From assembly GCA_030433225.1 (NCBI GenBank), contig JAUIMD010000162.1:1-5498 (forward strand): a stretch of 5,498 bases of DNA, written 5' to 3'. Source of the stretch: Bacteroidia bacterium (lineage in GTDB: Bacteria; Bacteroidota; Bacteroidia; Bacteroidales; UBA5342). Under the pieces are notes generated by a model. That model was not told the origin of the DNA, ran no database searches, and saw only the letters and a list, made by a program, of their open reading frames with translations. Position numbers and translations under genes: made by a program. Each line of letters starts with the position of its first letter. The first letter of the stretch is position 1. Positions 1-5,498 of the stretch are shown here, one piece after another.

Positions 1-334
1 GCAAAATTTTTATGCTGTCGGCATGTTTTTTCTGGTATGGATTATTGATTAATGCAGTGAGCGAGTCAATTTGCAAACGAATGGTATCCAGTAAATGCTG
101 GTACTGCGAAAAGTAAGTAACCTCGCCGGTGTACACCAGGTTACGTTCCAAACTTTCGGCGTTGTACAGGTTGGCTAAAATTTCATTGATAAAAATTACT
201 TTTCCATTTACCGGGTTCAGCTCCAACCGTCGTTTATCGGCCTGTACCAATTCGGCATTTACAAGCCACCCCGTAAACCCGGCAATTACTACCAGTATAA
301 AATACCCAATAAACAGTTTCGATTTTATGCCCAT
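1..334 (-). CDS. Probable membrane-anchored sensor (histidine kinase-like), N-terminal part only
   Basis: This reading frame starts at an ATG (334 to 332) and stays open to the left edge, giving 111 residues with the C-terminus missing. The start reads MGIKSKLFIGYFILVV: a short basic N-terminus, then one hydrophobic segment at about residues 7-25. After it comes a polar, helix-forming region with the stretch NLYNAESLERNLVYTGEV (about residues 55-72) and a later amphipathic run, YQHLLDTIRLQIDSLTALI (about 79-97). A single TM helix followed by an extracytoplasmic helical domain with an AESLER-type motif resembles the CHASE3-like input region of Bacteroidota sensor and hybrid histidine kinases. 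The kinase domains would lie outside the window, so the function is inferred from the N-terminus only. The gene is divergent from the ABC transporter. No Shine-Dalgarno sequence is visible before the ATG, which is normal in this phylum. It could instead be another kind of one-TM receptor. Confidence 0.6.
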   Translation of the reverse strand, partial: MGIKSKLFIGYFILVVIAGFTGWLVNAELVQADKRRLELNPVNGKVIFINEILANLYNAESLERNLVYTGEVTYFSQYQHLLDTIRLQIDSLTALINNPYQKKHADSIKIL

Positions 335-536
335 ACTATGTTACACGGAATTTCTTCCCAATACGGTAAGAGTTTTTTTATATGTGGTGCTAAGTTAGGT
401 ATTTCGGTGAAAAAAACGGGAGGCATTTCCATCAATGCCATCCACAAAAAATCCAATACTTTTAAAACATTTGGGCATGCAATACGTCTATAAAAGCATA
501 ATAAACATAATTCTTTGTCCCTTTGTTCCATTCGTT
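335..536. promoter_or_regulatory. Divergent intergenic region between sensor-like gene and ABC transporter
   Basis: About 200 bp separate two outward-reading genes, so both promoters should lie here. It is A/T-rich with homopolymer runs (T7 near 373-379, A7 near 410-416). Only weak matches to the Bacteroidota -7 box (TAnnTTTG) are visible: TAACTTAG on the minus strand at 397-390, about 55 bp before the sensor start, and ATTCTTTG on the plus strand at 510-517, about 20 bp before the ABC start. Neither has a clear -33 TTG box at the expected distance. Reading frames crossing the region look like chance openings, including the upstream extension of the ABC frame to 435. Confidence 0.4.
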
Positions 537-2327
537 ATGAGACGCGTAGACACCACCAATATACCCAAAAAGAAAATCACTTTTTCGGGCCTTAAAAATG
601 CCTTGAAGCTCTACAAATATATAAAGCCCTACCGGGTGGAATATGGATTAGGAATTTTCTTTTTACTCGGTTCCAGCCTTACCAACCTGGCCTTTCCAAA
701 ATTACTGGGCGAGTTGGTGAACTCAGGGCAGCAGGGCCGCCTGAGCGACGACCTTAACCGGCTGGCTTTATTGCTGATAGGCTTGCTAATTGTTCAGTCT
801 ACCTTTTCGTTCTTCAGGGTGTGGCTGTTTGCCAATGTAACCGAAAAAACACTGGCCTTTTTACGTCAGCACACCTATAACCACCTGATTTTATTGCCGC
901 TAAATTTTTTTGAACGCCGCCGGGTGGGCGAACTAAATAGTCGTATTTCGGCTGACATTTCGCTTTTGCAGGAAACCCTTACCTCCACCCTCGCCGAGTT
1001 TATACGGCAAATCATTATAATTGTAGGGGGAATAACCTTGCTGGTGTACACCTCGCCACAGCTTACCCTTTTTATGCTGGCCATTTTTCCGGCAGTAGTA
1101 TTGCTGGTCGTATTTTTCAGTCGCTACATTCGCAAGTTTTCACGCGATGCGCAAAACGAAGTGGCCGAATCCAACACGGTAGTAGAAGAAACGTTGCAGG
1201 GAATTCAAAGCGTAAAATCGTTTACCAATGAGTTTTTTGAGATGGCCCGGTACCGTGAGCGTACCAATAAAATTGCGCAAATTGGCATGAAAGGGGGTGT
1301 TTATCGAGGTGCCTTTAATGCCTTTTTAATTTTTGGGCTGTTTGGCTCACTGGTAGCCGTTATTTGGAAAGGAGCAGCCCTCATGTCGCAGGGGTTGATG
1401 GATTCCGGGGAGCTGTTTTCCTTCATCCTGTATTCCGGTTTTATTGGCGGAACCATTGGTGGTATGGCCAATGTGTTTGCGCGTATTCAAAAGTTTCTGG
1501 GAGCTACGGAAGACTTGTTCGAGATTTTTAATGAGGAGGAAGAAGACATTCAGGAACATCAGTTGGAGCACACAAACCAACGTTTTTCGGGTGCCATTCA
1601 ATTTAGTGACTTGCGCTTTGCCTACCCTTCCCGTCCCGAGGAGGAGGTGATAAAAGGCTTAAACGTGACTATAAAATCCAAACAAATGGTTGCCCTGGTG
1701 GGTGCCAGCGGTGCAGGTAAATCCACCCTTGCCACCCTGCTTTTGCGTTTGCACAACCCCACATCCGGCAAAATAGAATACGATGGAGTGGATGGACAGC
1801 AAATTCCACTGGCCACCTTACGGAGTCAGATTGCACTGGTGCCTCAGGACATTTTTCTTTTTGGGGGAACTATACGCGAAAACATTGCTTACGGCAAGCC
1901 AAACGCTACCGTAGAAGAAATTTGGGAAGCCGCCCGGCAAGCCAATGCTGTGGAATTTATTGAGCGTTTTCCCGAGCAACTGGAAACCATTGTGGGCGAA
2001 CGGGGCACGCAACTTTCCGGCGGACAGCGCCAACGTATTGCCATTGCCCGGGCATTACTCAAAGACCCTAAAATACTGATTCTGGATGAGGCCACTTCTT
2101 CCCTCGATTCAGAATCGGAACGCCTGGTGCAGGATGCCCTTGAAAAACTGATGAAAGGACGTACCTCCATCGTAATTGCGCACCGCCTGGCCACCATTCG
2201 TAAGGCCGACAATATTTTGGTAATGAAACATGGCGAGATTGTGGAAAGCGGCACACACGATGCCTTGATGAATATGGATGAGGGCATTTACCGAAACCTG
2301 AGTGAACTCCAACTTATTAGCAGTTAA
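537..2327 (+). CDS. ABC half-transporter, ABCB/MsbA-like exporter (TMD-NBD fusion)
   Basis: This is a 596-residue type IV (ABCB/MsbA/BmrA-like) exporter half-transporter, expected to work as a homodimer in the inner membrane and use ATP to expel a lipid, drug or other hydrophobic substrate. The substrate cannot be read from the sequence. Six hydrophobic segments lie at about residues 36-57, 75-97, 154-172, 174-195, 257-279 and 291-313. The nucleotide-binding domain follows: A-loop Tyr363, Walker A GASGAGKST (389-397, Lys395), Q-loop Gln437, signature LSGGQ (493-497), Walker B ILILDE with Asp517 and catalytic Glu518, D-loop SSLD (521-524), and switch His549. Every motif is intact and the length is normal. 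I chose the ATG at 537 because MRRVDTTNIPKKKITF leads straight into the usual N-terminal helix. The frame continues upstream to ATGs at 477 and 435, but that 34-codon extension looks like noncoding, A/T-rich sequence. The gene is divergent from the sensor-like gene and stands alone on its strand until ygiQ, 122 bp downstream. Confidence 0.93.
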   Translation: MRRVDTTNIPKKKITFSGLKNALKLYKYIKPYRVEYGLGIFFLLGSSLTNLAFPKLLGELVNSGQQGRLSDDLNRLALLLIGLLIVQSTFSFFRVWLFANVTEKTLAFLRQHTYNHLILLPLNFFERRRVGELNSRISADISLLQETLTSTLAEFIRQIIIIVGGITLLVYTSPQLTLFMLAIFPAVVLLVVFFSRYIRKFSRDAQNEVAESNTVVEETLQGIQSVKSFTNEFFEMARYRERTNKIAQIGMKGGVYRGAFNAFLIFGLFGSLVAVIWKGAALMSQGLMDSGELFSFILYSGFIGGTIGGMANVFARIQKFLGATEDLFEIFNEEEEDIQEHQLEHTNQRFSGAIQFSDLRFAYPSRPEEEVIKGLNVTIKSKQMVALVGASGAGKSTLATLLLRLHNPTSGKIEYDGVDGQQIPLATLRSQIALVPQDIFLFGGTIRENIAYGKPNATVEEIWEAARQANAVEFIERFPEQLETIVGERGTQLSGGQRQRIAIARALLKDPKILILDEATSSLDSESERLVQDALEKLMKGRTSIVIAHRLATIRKADNILVMKHGEIVESGTHDALMNMDEGIYRNLSELQLISS

Positions 2328-2348
2328 CCTCAAGTGGTTTTCCTTTAT
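2326..2348 (+). terminator. Weak candidate terminator after the ABC gene
   Basis: A short inverted repeat, AACC (2326-2329) with GGTT (2336-2339) around a 6-base loop, overlaps the stop codon and is followed by a T-rich stretch (TTTCCTTTATTT). The stem is only 4 bp and A/T-containing, so it may have no function. It is the only hairpin-plus-T-run candidate I see in the gap before ygiQ. Confidence 0.2.
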
Positions 2349-2404
2349 TTCCTAAAAAAACCGAATATTAAGAGCAATTCTAAACAAGCTACGCTTATTA
2401 TGCC

Positions 2405-2412
2405 TTATTTTG
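2405..2412 (+). promoter_or_regulatory. Candidate Bacteroidota -7 promoter box for ygiQ
   Basis: TTATTTTG matches the Bacteroidota consensus TAnnTTTG at five of its six fixed positions and ends 37 bp before the ygiQ ATG at 2450, a sensible leader length. There is no clear TTG at the -33 position. The leader just before the start is purine-rich (AAGGGGAATAGGAA), with AAGGGG placed about 8 bases from the ATG, so weak Shine-Dalgarno pairing is possible. The box suggests that ygiQ has its own promoter apart from the ABC gene. Confidence 0.3.
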
Positions 2413-2449
2413 CACAAAATTTAGAATGGCTTTATAAGGGGAATAGGAA

Positions 2450-4300
2450 ATGGCGCAACAAAATACATTTACACACAGGCAAATAACCGACTGGCTTCCA
2501 ACATCAAAAAAAGAGGTGCAAAAACGTGGCTGGGAGGAACTCGATATTATTTTATTTTCGGGCGATGCCTATGTCGATCATCCTGCGTTTGGTACCGCTG
2601 CCATTGGCCGCGTTATTGAATCTCAGGGATTTCGCGTGGCCATTGTTCCGCAACCCAACTGGCGCGATGATCTGCGTGACTTCAAAAAGCTGGGAAAGCC
2701 CCGCCTGTTTTTCGCCATAACTGCCGGTAATATGGACAGTATGGTGAACCATTACACCGCTCAAAAACGTCGCCGCTCTAACGATGCTTATACTCCTGAT
2801 GGCCGAAACGACATGCGCCCTGATTATGCCCTTTCTACCTATAGCCAGATTTTAAAAAAACTGTACCCCGACGTACCGGTTGTGATTGGTGGAATTGAAG
2901 CATCTTTACGCCGCATTACCCATTATGACTATTGGAGCGATCAGTTACGCCCTTCGGTTTTAGTGGAAGGAGGTGCAGATTTAATGGTGTATGGACTGGG
3001 AGAAAAACCCCTGCTCGAAATTCTTAGGTTAGCAGATAAGGGAGTGCCCATTTCCAGCATGACGAACATTCCACAAACCTCATACCTGGCCAAAGACAAA
3101 ATTATTCCGCACAAAAAATGGCCGGAAGCTAAATTATTTTCGTTCGAAGAATGCAAAAAAAGCAAGGAGAAATATGCCGAAAATTTCCGTCAGGTAGAAA
3201 CCGAAACCAACACTTATAGCAACATTCGGTTTTTACAGAAAACAGGGAATGCTACCGTGGTAATTAATCCACCTTACGAGCCCCTGGAGGGAAAAGATGC
3301 CGATTATATTTTTGATTTGCCGTACACCCGCTTACCGCATCCACGCTATGTTGGAAAAAAAATTCCGGCCTACGAAATGATCAAATTCTCCGTAAACAGT
3401 CACCGGGGGTGTTTTGGGGGATGTAGCTTCTGCACTATCTCTGCCCACCAAGGTAAATTTATTGCCAGCCGATCGGAAGAATCCATTTTAAAAGAGGTGG
3501 ATACCATCACCCAGATGCCCGATTTTGCCGGGAATATTTCAGACATTGGAGGACCATCGGCCAATATGTACCGCATGGAAGGGAAACACCTGGAAATGTG
3601 CAAATCGTGTAAACGTCCGTCGTGTATTTGGCCCGAAACCTGCGTAAACCTGAAAGACGACCACATGCCTATGGTGGAGTTGTACCGTAAGATTGAGGCC
3701 CATAAAGACGTGAAAAAAGCATTTATTGGCAGTGGTGTACGGTATGACATGTTTTACGATAAAAAAACAGGACAGGTACGTGGAGAAGACAAATTGGTGT
3801 ATGCCAAACAACTGATTTCCAACCATGTTTCCGGTCGATTAAAAGTGGCCCCGGAACATACATCCGGCCCCGTTTTAAAGAACATGCGCAAAACGGATTA
3901 TGGACTGTTCTTTAAATTCGAAAAGTTATTCCACCAGGTAAACAAAGAAAAAGGCCTGAATCAACAACTTATCCCATACTTTATATCGAGCCACCCCGGA
4001 TGTGAAAATACCGACATGGCCGATTTGGCAGCCATTACCAAAGAACAAAAATACCAGTTAGAGCAGGTGCAGGATTTTACCCCTACCCCAATGACGCTGG
4101 CCACGGTGATGTACTATACCGGAATTGATCCCTATACCGGTAAAAAAGTATATTCGGCTCGTACGCAAAATGAGAAAAAAGCGCAACGCCGTTTCTTTTT
4201 CTGGTACAAACGTGAAGAGCGTGGCCCCATAACCTCGGAACTGAAAAAAGCCAATCGGCAGGATTTAATAGAAAGATTGTTTAGTAAAAAGACAGTTTAA
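2450..4300 (+). CDS. ygiQ: YgiQ family radical SAM protein
   Basis: This 616-residue protein belongs to the YgiQ (UPF0313) radical SAM family, whose cellular reaction is not established as far as I know. The N-terminal domain carries family-typical segments: WLPTSKKEVQKRGW, SGDAYVDHPAFGTAAIGRV and VIGGIEASLRR (144-155). The radical SAM core starts at HRGCFGGCSFC, where Cys321, Cys325 and Cys328 form the CxxxCxxC motif that binds the [4Fe-4S] cluster used to cleave S-adenosylmethionine. A second group, Cys384, Cys387, Cys392 and Cys398 (CKSCKRPSCIWPETC), lies inside the core and is also a family feature from memory. PEHT (468-471), YFISSHPG (510-517) and the DUF3362-like stretch QVQDFTPTPMTLATVMYYTG (539-558) complete the pattern. 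The protein is shorter than the roughly 740-residue E. coli form but complete, and should be cytosolic. The start at 2450 follows a purine-rich leader. The gene ends 5 bp from the convergent VOC gene. Confidence 0.95.
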   Translation: MAQQNTFTHRQITDWLPTSKKEVQKRGWEELDIILFSGDAYVDHPAFGTAAIGRVIESQGFRVAIVPQPNWRDDLRDFKKLGKPRLFFAITAGNMDSMVNHYTAQKRRRSNDAYTPDGRNDMRPDYALSTYSQILKKLYPDVPVVIGGIEASLRRITHYDYWSDQLRPSVLVEGGADLMVYGLGEKPLLEILRLADKGVPISSMTNIPQTSYLAKDKIIPHKKWPEAKLFSFEECKKSKEKYAENFRQVETETNTYSNIRFLQKTGNATVVINPPYEPLEGKDADYIFDLPYTRLPHPRYVGKKIPAYEMIKFSVNSHRGCFGGCSFCTISAHQGKFIASRSEESILKEVDTITQMPDFAGNISDIGGPSANMYRMEGKHLEMCKSCKRPSCIWPETCVNLKDDHMPMVELYRKIEAHKDVKKAFIGSGVRYDMFYDKKTGQVRGEDKLVYAKQLISNHVSGRLKVAPEHTSGPVLKNMRKTDYGLFFKFEKLFHQVNKEKGLNQQLIPYFISSHPGCENTDMADLAAITKEQKYQLEQVQDFTPTPMTLATVMYYTGIDPYTGKKVYSARTQNEKKAQRRFFFWYKREERGPITSELKKANRQDLIERLFSKKTV

Positions 4301-4506
4301 ATTCCCTATTTCGTGGTCTCTCCACCCATTTGGGTAAATACATGGTCAACCGGTTCCCACAGCTCAATTTTATTGCCTTCCGGGTCCATGATGTGCACAA
4401 ATTTTCCATAATCGTACGTTTCAATTTCGTCGAGAACCTGTACACCATTTTCCTTTAATTGTTCCACCAGGGCTTCGATGTGTTGTACCCTGTAATTCAC
4501 CATAAA

Positions 4507-4515
4507 CTCCTTTTT
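4507..4515 (-). promoter_or_regulatory. Shine-Dalgarno-like AAAAAGGAG before internal VOC ATG
   Basis: AAAAAGGAG is followed by TTT and the ATG at 4503-4501, so GGAG is only 3 bases from the start codon, closer than ideal. The same bases encode Lys-Lys-Glu-Phe in the full-length frame and may be fortuitous. If used, the site would allow translation of the second VOC module alone. Bacteroidota rely little on Shine-Dalgarno pairing, which lowers the weight of this signal. Confidence 0.2.
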
Positions 4516-4557
4516 GGATGGAGAGAAATAGTCACTCCCCTTCTTAAAGGGACTCCA

Positions 4558-4560
4558 CTA
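4558..4560 (-). other. Premature amber codon (codon 57) in the VOC gene
   Basis: On the minus strand the codons read AAC TAC CTG TAG TGG AGT CCC, that is NYL-stop-WSP. One base change, CAG to TAG, would restore Gln, which I recall as a common residue before Trp at this place in related VOC proteins (inference). The reading frame is the same on both sides, so this is a substitution and not an indel. Confidence 0.85.
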
Positions 4561-4741
4561 CAGGTAGTTTATTTCATCGGGACGGTTGGCATTTCTAAAC
4601 TCAAAGGTAGACCCCCACTCGTTGGTGGAAAGTCCCAGATTTTTACTGTACCAATCTTTAATTTCTGCTGTATTTTCCGAGAAAAAGAAAATGCCACCTA
4701 TGCCGGTTACTTTGGGTGTATCACTCATGATGATGAATTTT

Positions 4742-4764
4742 AAAAAAGTGCTACAATAAATTGT
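4742..4764 (-). terminator. Weak hairpin with T-run between VIT1-like and VOC genes
   Basis: On the minus strand, just after the VIT1-like stop codon, ACAAT (4764-4760) and ATTGT (4757-4753) form a 5 bp stem with a 2-base loop. GCAC and a T6 run (4747-4742) follow. The stem is A/T-rich and the loop is too small for a stable hairpin, so termination would be partial at best. It could lower expression of the VOC gene if the two are co-transcribed. Confidence 0.2.
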
Positions 4765-4770
4765 TGAGCC

Positions 4771-5478
4771 TTAGCCCATATTCACTTGAAAAAGATAGCC
4801 AACTAAGGCAGTAAGTCCCATGGCAGCCGTTCCCCAAAAGGTCACACGAACAATAGCTTTCCAAATTAAGGCACCTCCGGTAATGGCCGAAACAGTTCCC
4901 AGAACCACCAGAAAAAAGATAGCAAAAACATACAGGTAAAGCTCCATTTGTGACAACGGCAAAAACAGGGTTACCAATAGGGGCAAAATGCCTCCAGCCG
5001 TAAACGCAGCACCCGATGCCCATGCAGCCTGCAAAGGCTTGGCCTGGCTCATTTCTGTAATGCCCAGTTCGTCTCTAACATGCGCCGCCAAGGGGTCTAC
5101 CTCGTGCAATTCAAGAGCCACCTGCCGGGCAGTTGCTTTGCTTAGTCCCCTGCGTTCATAAATCTCGGTAAGCAGTTGCAACTCCATTTCCGGGTCGTCC
5201 ATCAGCTCCTGCCGTTCTCGTTCAATATCCGCTTTTTCCACATCGGTTTGCGAACTCACCGAAACATACTCGCCCGCCGCCATAGATAATGCTCCAGCTA
5301 CCAAACCAGCCAAAGTGGCGAGTAATATGGCATCACGACTGCCCGTGGCCGTCGCAACTCCAATGGCAATGCTGGAGGTGGAAATGATGCCATCGTTGGC
5401 CCCCAAAACGGCTGCCCGCAACCAATTGCTTTTATGGATAAAATGAATATCCAAATAATCATCTAGTGTTTTGCTCAT
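4771..5478 (-). CDS. VIT1/CCC1 family Fe(II)/Mn(II) transporter
   Basis: This 235-residue membrane protein belongs to the VIT1/CCC1 family, which moves Fe(II) and Mn(II) out of the cytosol (into vacuoles in plants and yeast, probably out of the cell in bacteria). Five hydrophobic segments fit the family: about residues 20-44, 48-72, 154-174, 179-201 and 208-231. The first carries the hallmark GANDGIISTSS (26-36, Asp29), and the second ALSMAAGEYVSVSSQ (63-77, Met66 and Glu70). Asp, Met and Glu in these two helices line the metal path in known members. Between helices 2 and 3 (about 78-150) lies a soluble, Glu-rich helical domain (Glu81, Glu86, Glu88, Glu91, Glu97, Glu99, Glu105, Glu108) that matches the cytosolic metal-binding region. 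Length and domain order are normal. The ATG at 5478 is the only good start. Just 20 bp upstream are in the window, with no Shine-Dalgarno sequence. Metal specificity cannot be told from the sequence. Confidence 0.93.
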   Translation of the reverse strand: MSKTLDDYLDIHFIHKSNWLRAAVLGANDGIISTSSIAIGVATATGSRDAILLATLAGLVAGALSMAAGEYVSVSSQTDVEKADIERERQELMDDPEMELQLLTEIYERRGLSKATARQVALELHEVDPLAAHVRDELGITEMSQAKPLQAAWASGAAFTAGGILPLLVTLFLPLSQMELYLYVFAIFFLVVLGTVSAITGGALIWKAIVRVTFWGTAAMGLTALVGYLFQVNMG

Positions 5479-5498
5479 GCGTAGGCGAATTTTCGTGG

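Larger units (their letters stand above)
4306..4728 (-). pseudogene. VOC (glyoxalase/bleomycin-resistance fold) protein, interrupted by in-frame TAG
   Basis: Read from the ATG at 4728, the frame gives 56 residues (MSDTPKVTGIGGIFFFSENT at the start), then TAG (4560-4558), then 83 more residues in the same frame to a TAG stop at 4308-4306. The full length would be 140 codons, normal for a two-module VOC protein. The first module contains the typical KDWYSKNLGL helix (25-34). The second runs from about residue 77, with an EALVEQLKENGV helix and DPEGNKIELWEP (115-126), where Glu122 sits at the usual C-terminal metal-ligand position. The usual N-terminal His ligand is absent (GIGGI), as in several subfamilies of unknown substrate, so no reaction can be assigned. 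Apart from the stop, neither half shows decay: no frameshift and no further stops. I call it a pseudogene of recent origin, though a sequencing error or a split gene cannot be excluded. An internal ATG at 4503 could start a 65-residue second-module protein. The gene lies 42 bp downstream of the VIT1-like gene on the same strand. Confidence 0.75.

Noticed and set aside
129..398. Plus-strand 89-residue ORF at the left end
   Set aside because: It is the complement of the sensor-like gene. The minus-strand frame has a start, a TM helix and a family-like motif, while this one is Ser/Thr/Pro-rich and unstructured.
325..531. Minus-strand 68-residue ORF in the divergent region
   Set aside because: It overlaps the sensor start in another frame, spans the likely promoter region and has no recognisable features.
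1889..2287. Minus-strand 132-residue ORF inside the ABC gene
   Set aside because: It is a Ser/Arg-rich shadow of the strongly conserved ATPase domain on the plus strand.
4558..4560. Amber codon recoded as a sense codon (TAG as Gln or pyrrolysine)
   Set aside because: The same VOC frame ends at a TAG (4308-4306) that fits the natural C-terminus. The ABC, YgiQ and VIT1-like genes end in TAA, none has another internal TAG, and no suppressor tRNA or pyrrolysine gene is in the window.
4459..4743. Plus-strand 94-residue ORF over the VOC gene
   Set aside because: It is antisense to a recognisable VOC frame that explains the sequence better, and its translation resembles no family I know.
4751..5023. 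Minus-strand 90-residue ORF rich in Gly and Cys at the end of the VIT1-like gene
   Set aside because: It is an alternative frame of the same strand within the transporter gene, and its composition follows from the hydrophobic codons of the real frame.

Overview
The window looks like ordinary chromosomal sequence from a member of the Bacteroidota (Marinilabiliales, Bacteroidales or Cytophagales type). The reasons are the protein styles (a sensor-kinase-like N-terminus, a Bacteroidota-type ABCB half-transporter, a short YgiQ), moderate base composition, A/T-rich leaders without clear Shine-Dalgarno sequences, and a match to the Bacteroidota -7 box ahead of ygiQ. I see no tRNA, rRNA, insertion sequence, CRISPR array, phage gene or attachment site.

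Layout from left to right: (1) the N-terminal 111 codons of a minus-strand, membrane-anchored, probable sensor kinase, running off the left edge; (2) a divergent intergenic region of about 200 bp; (3) a plus-strand, full-length ABC half-transporter (TMD fused to NBD) with every ATPase motif intact; (4) a 122 bp gap with a candidate -7 box; (5) a plus-strand YgiQ-family radical SAM protein; (6) after a gap of only 5 bp, a convergent minus-strand VOC/glyoxalase-like gene interrupted by one in-frame TAG; (7) 42 bp upstream of it on the same strand, a complete VIT1/CCC1-family Fe/Mn transporter gene ending near the right edge.

The genes do not form one recognisable pathway. The sensor fragment and the ABC transporter are divergent and may share control sequences. 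The VIT1-like transporter and the VOC gene are co-directional and could be co-transcribed. The most notable observation is the VOC gene. Both halves are well preserved in one frame, but codon 57 is TAG, which falls almost exactly between the two beta-alpha-beta3 modules of the fold. The likeliest reading is a recent nonsense mutation (for example CAG to TAG) or a sequencing error. A split two-ORF protein is a less likely alternative. I found no convincing previously undescribed system here.
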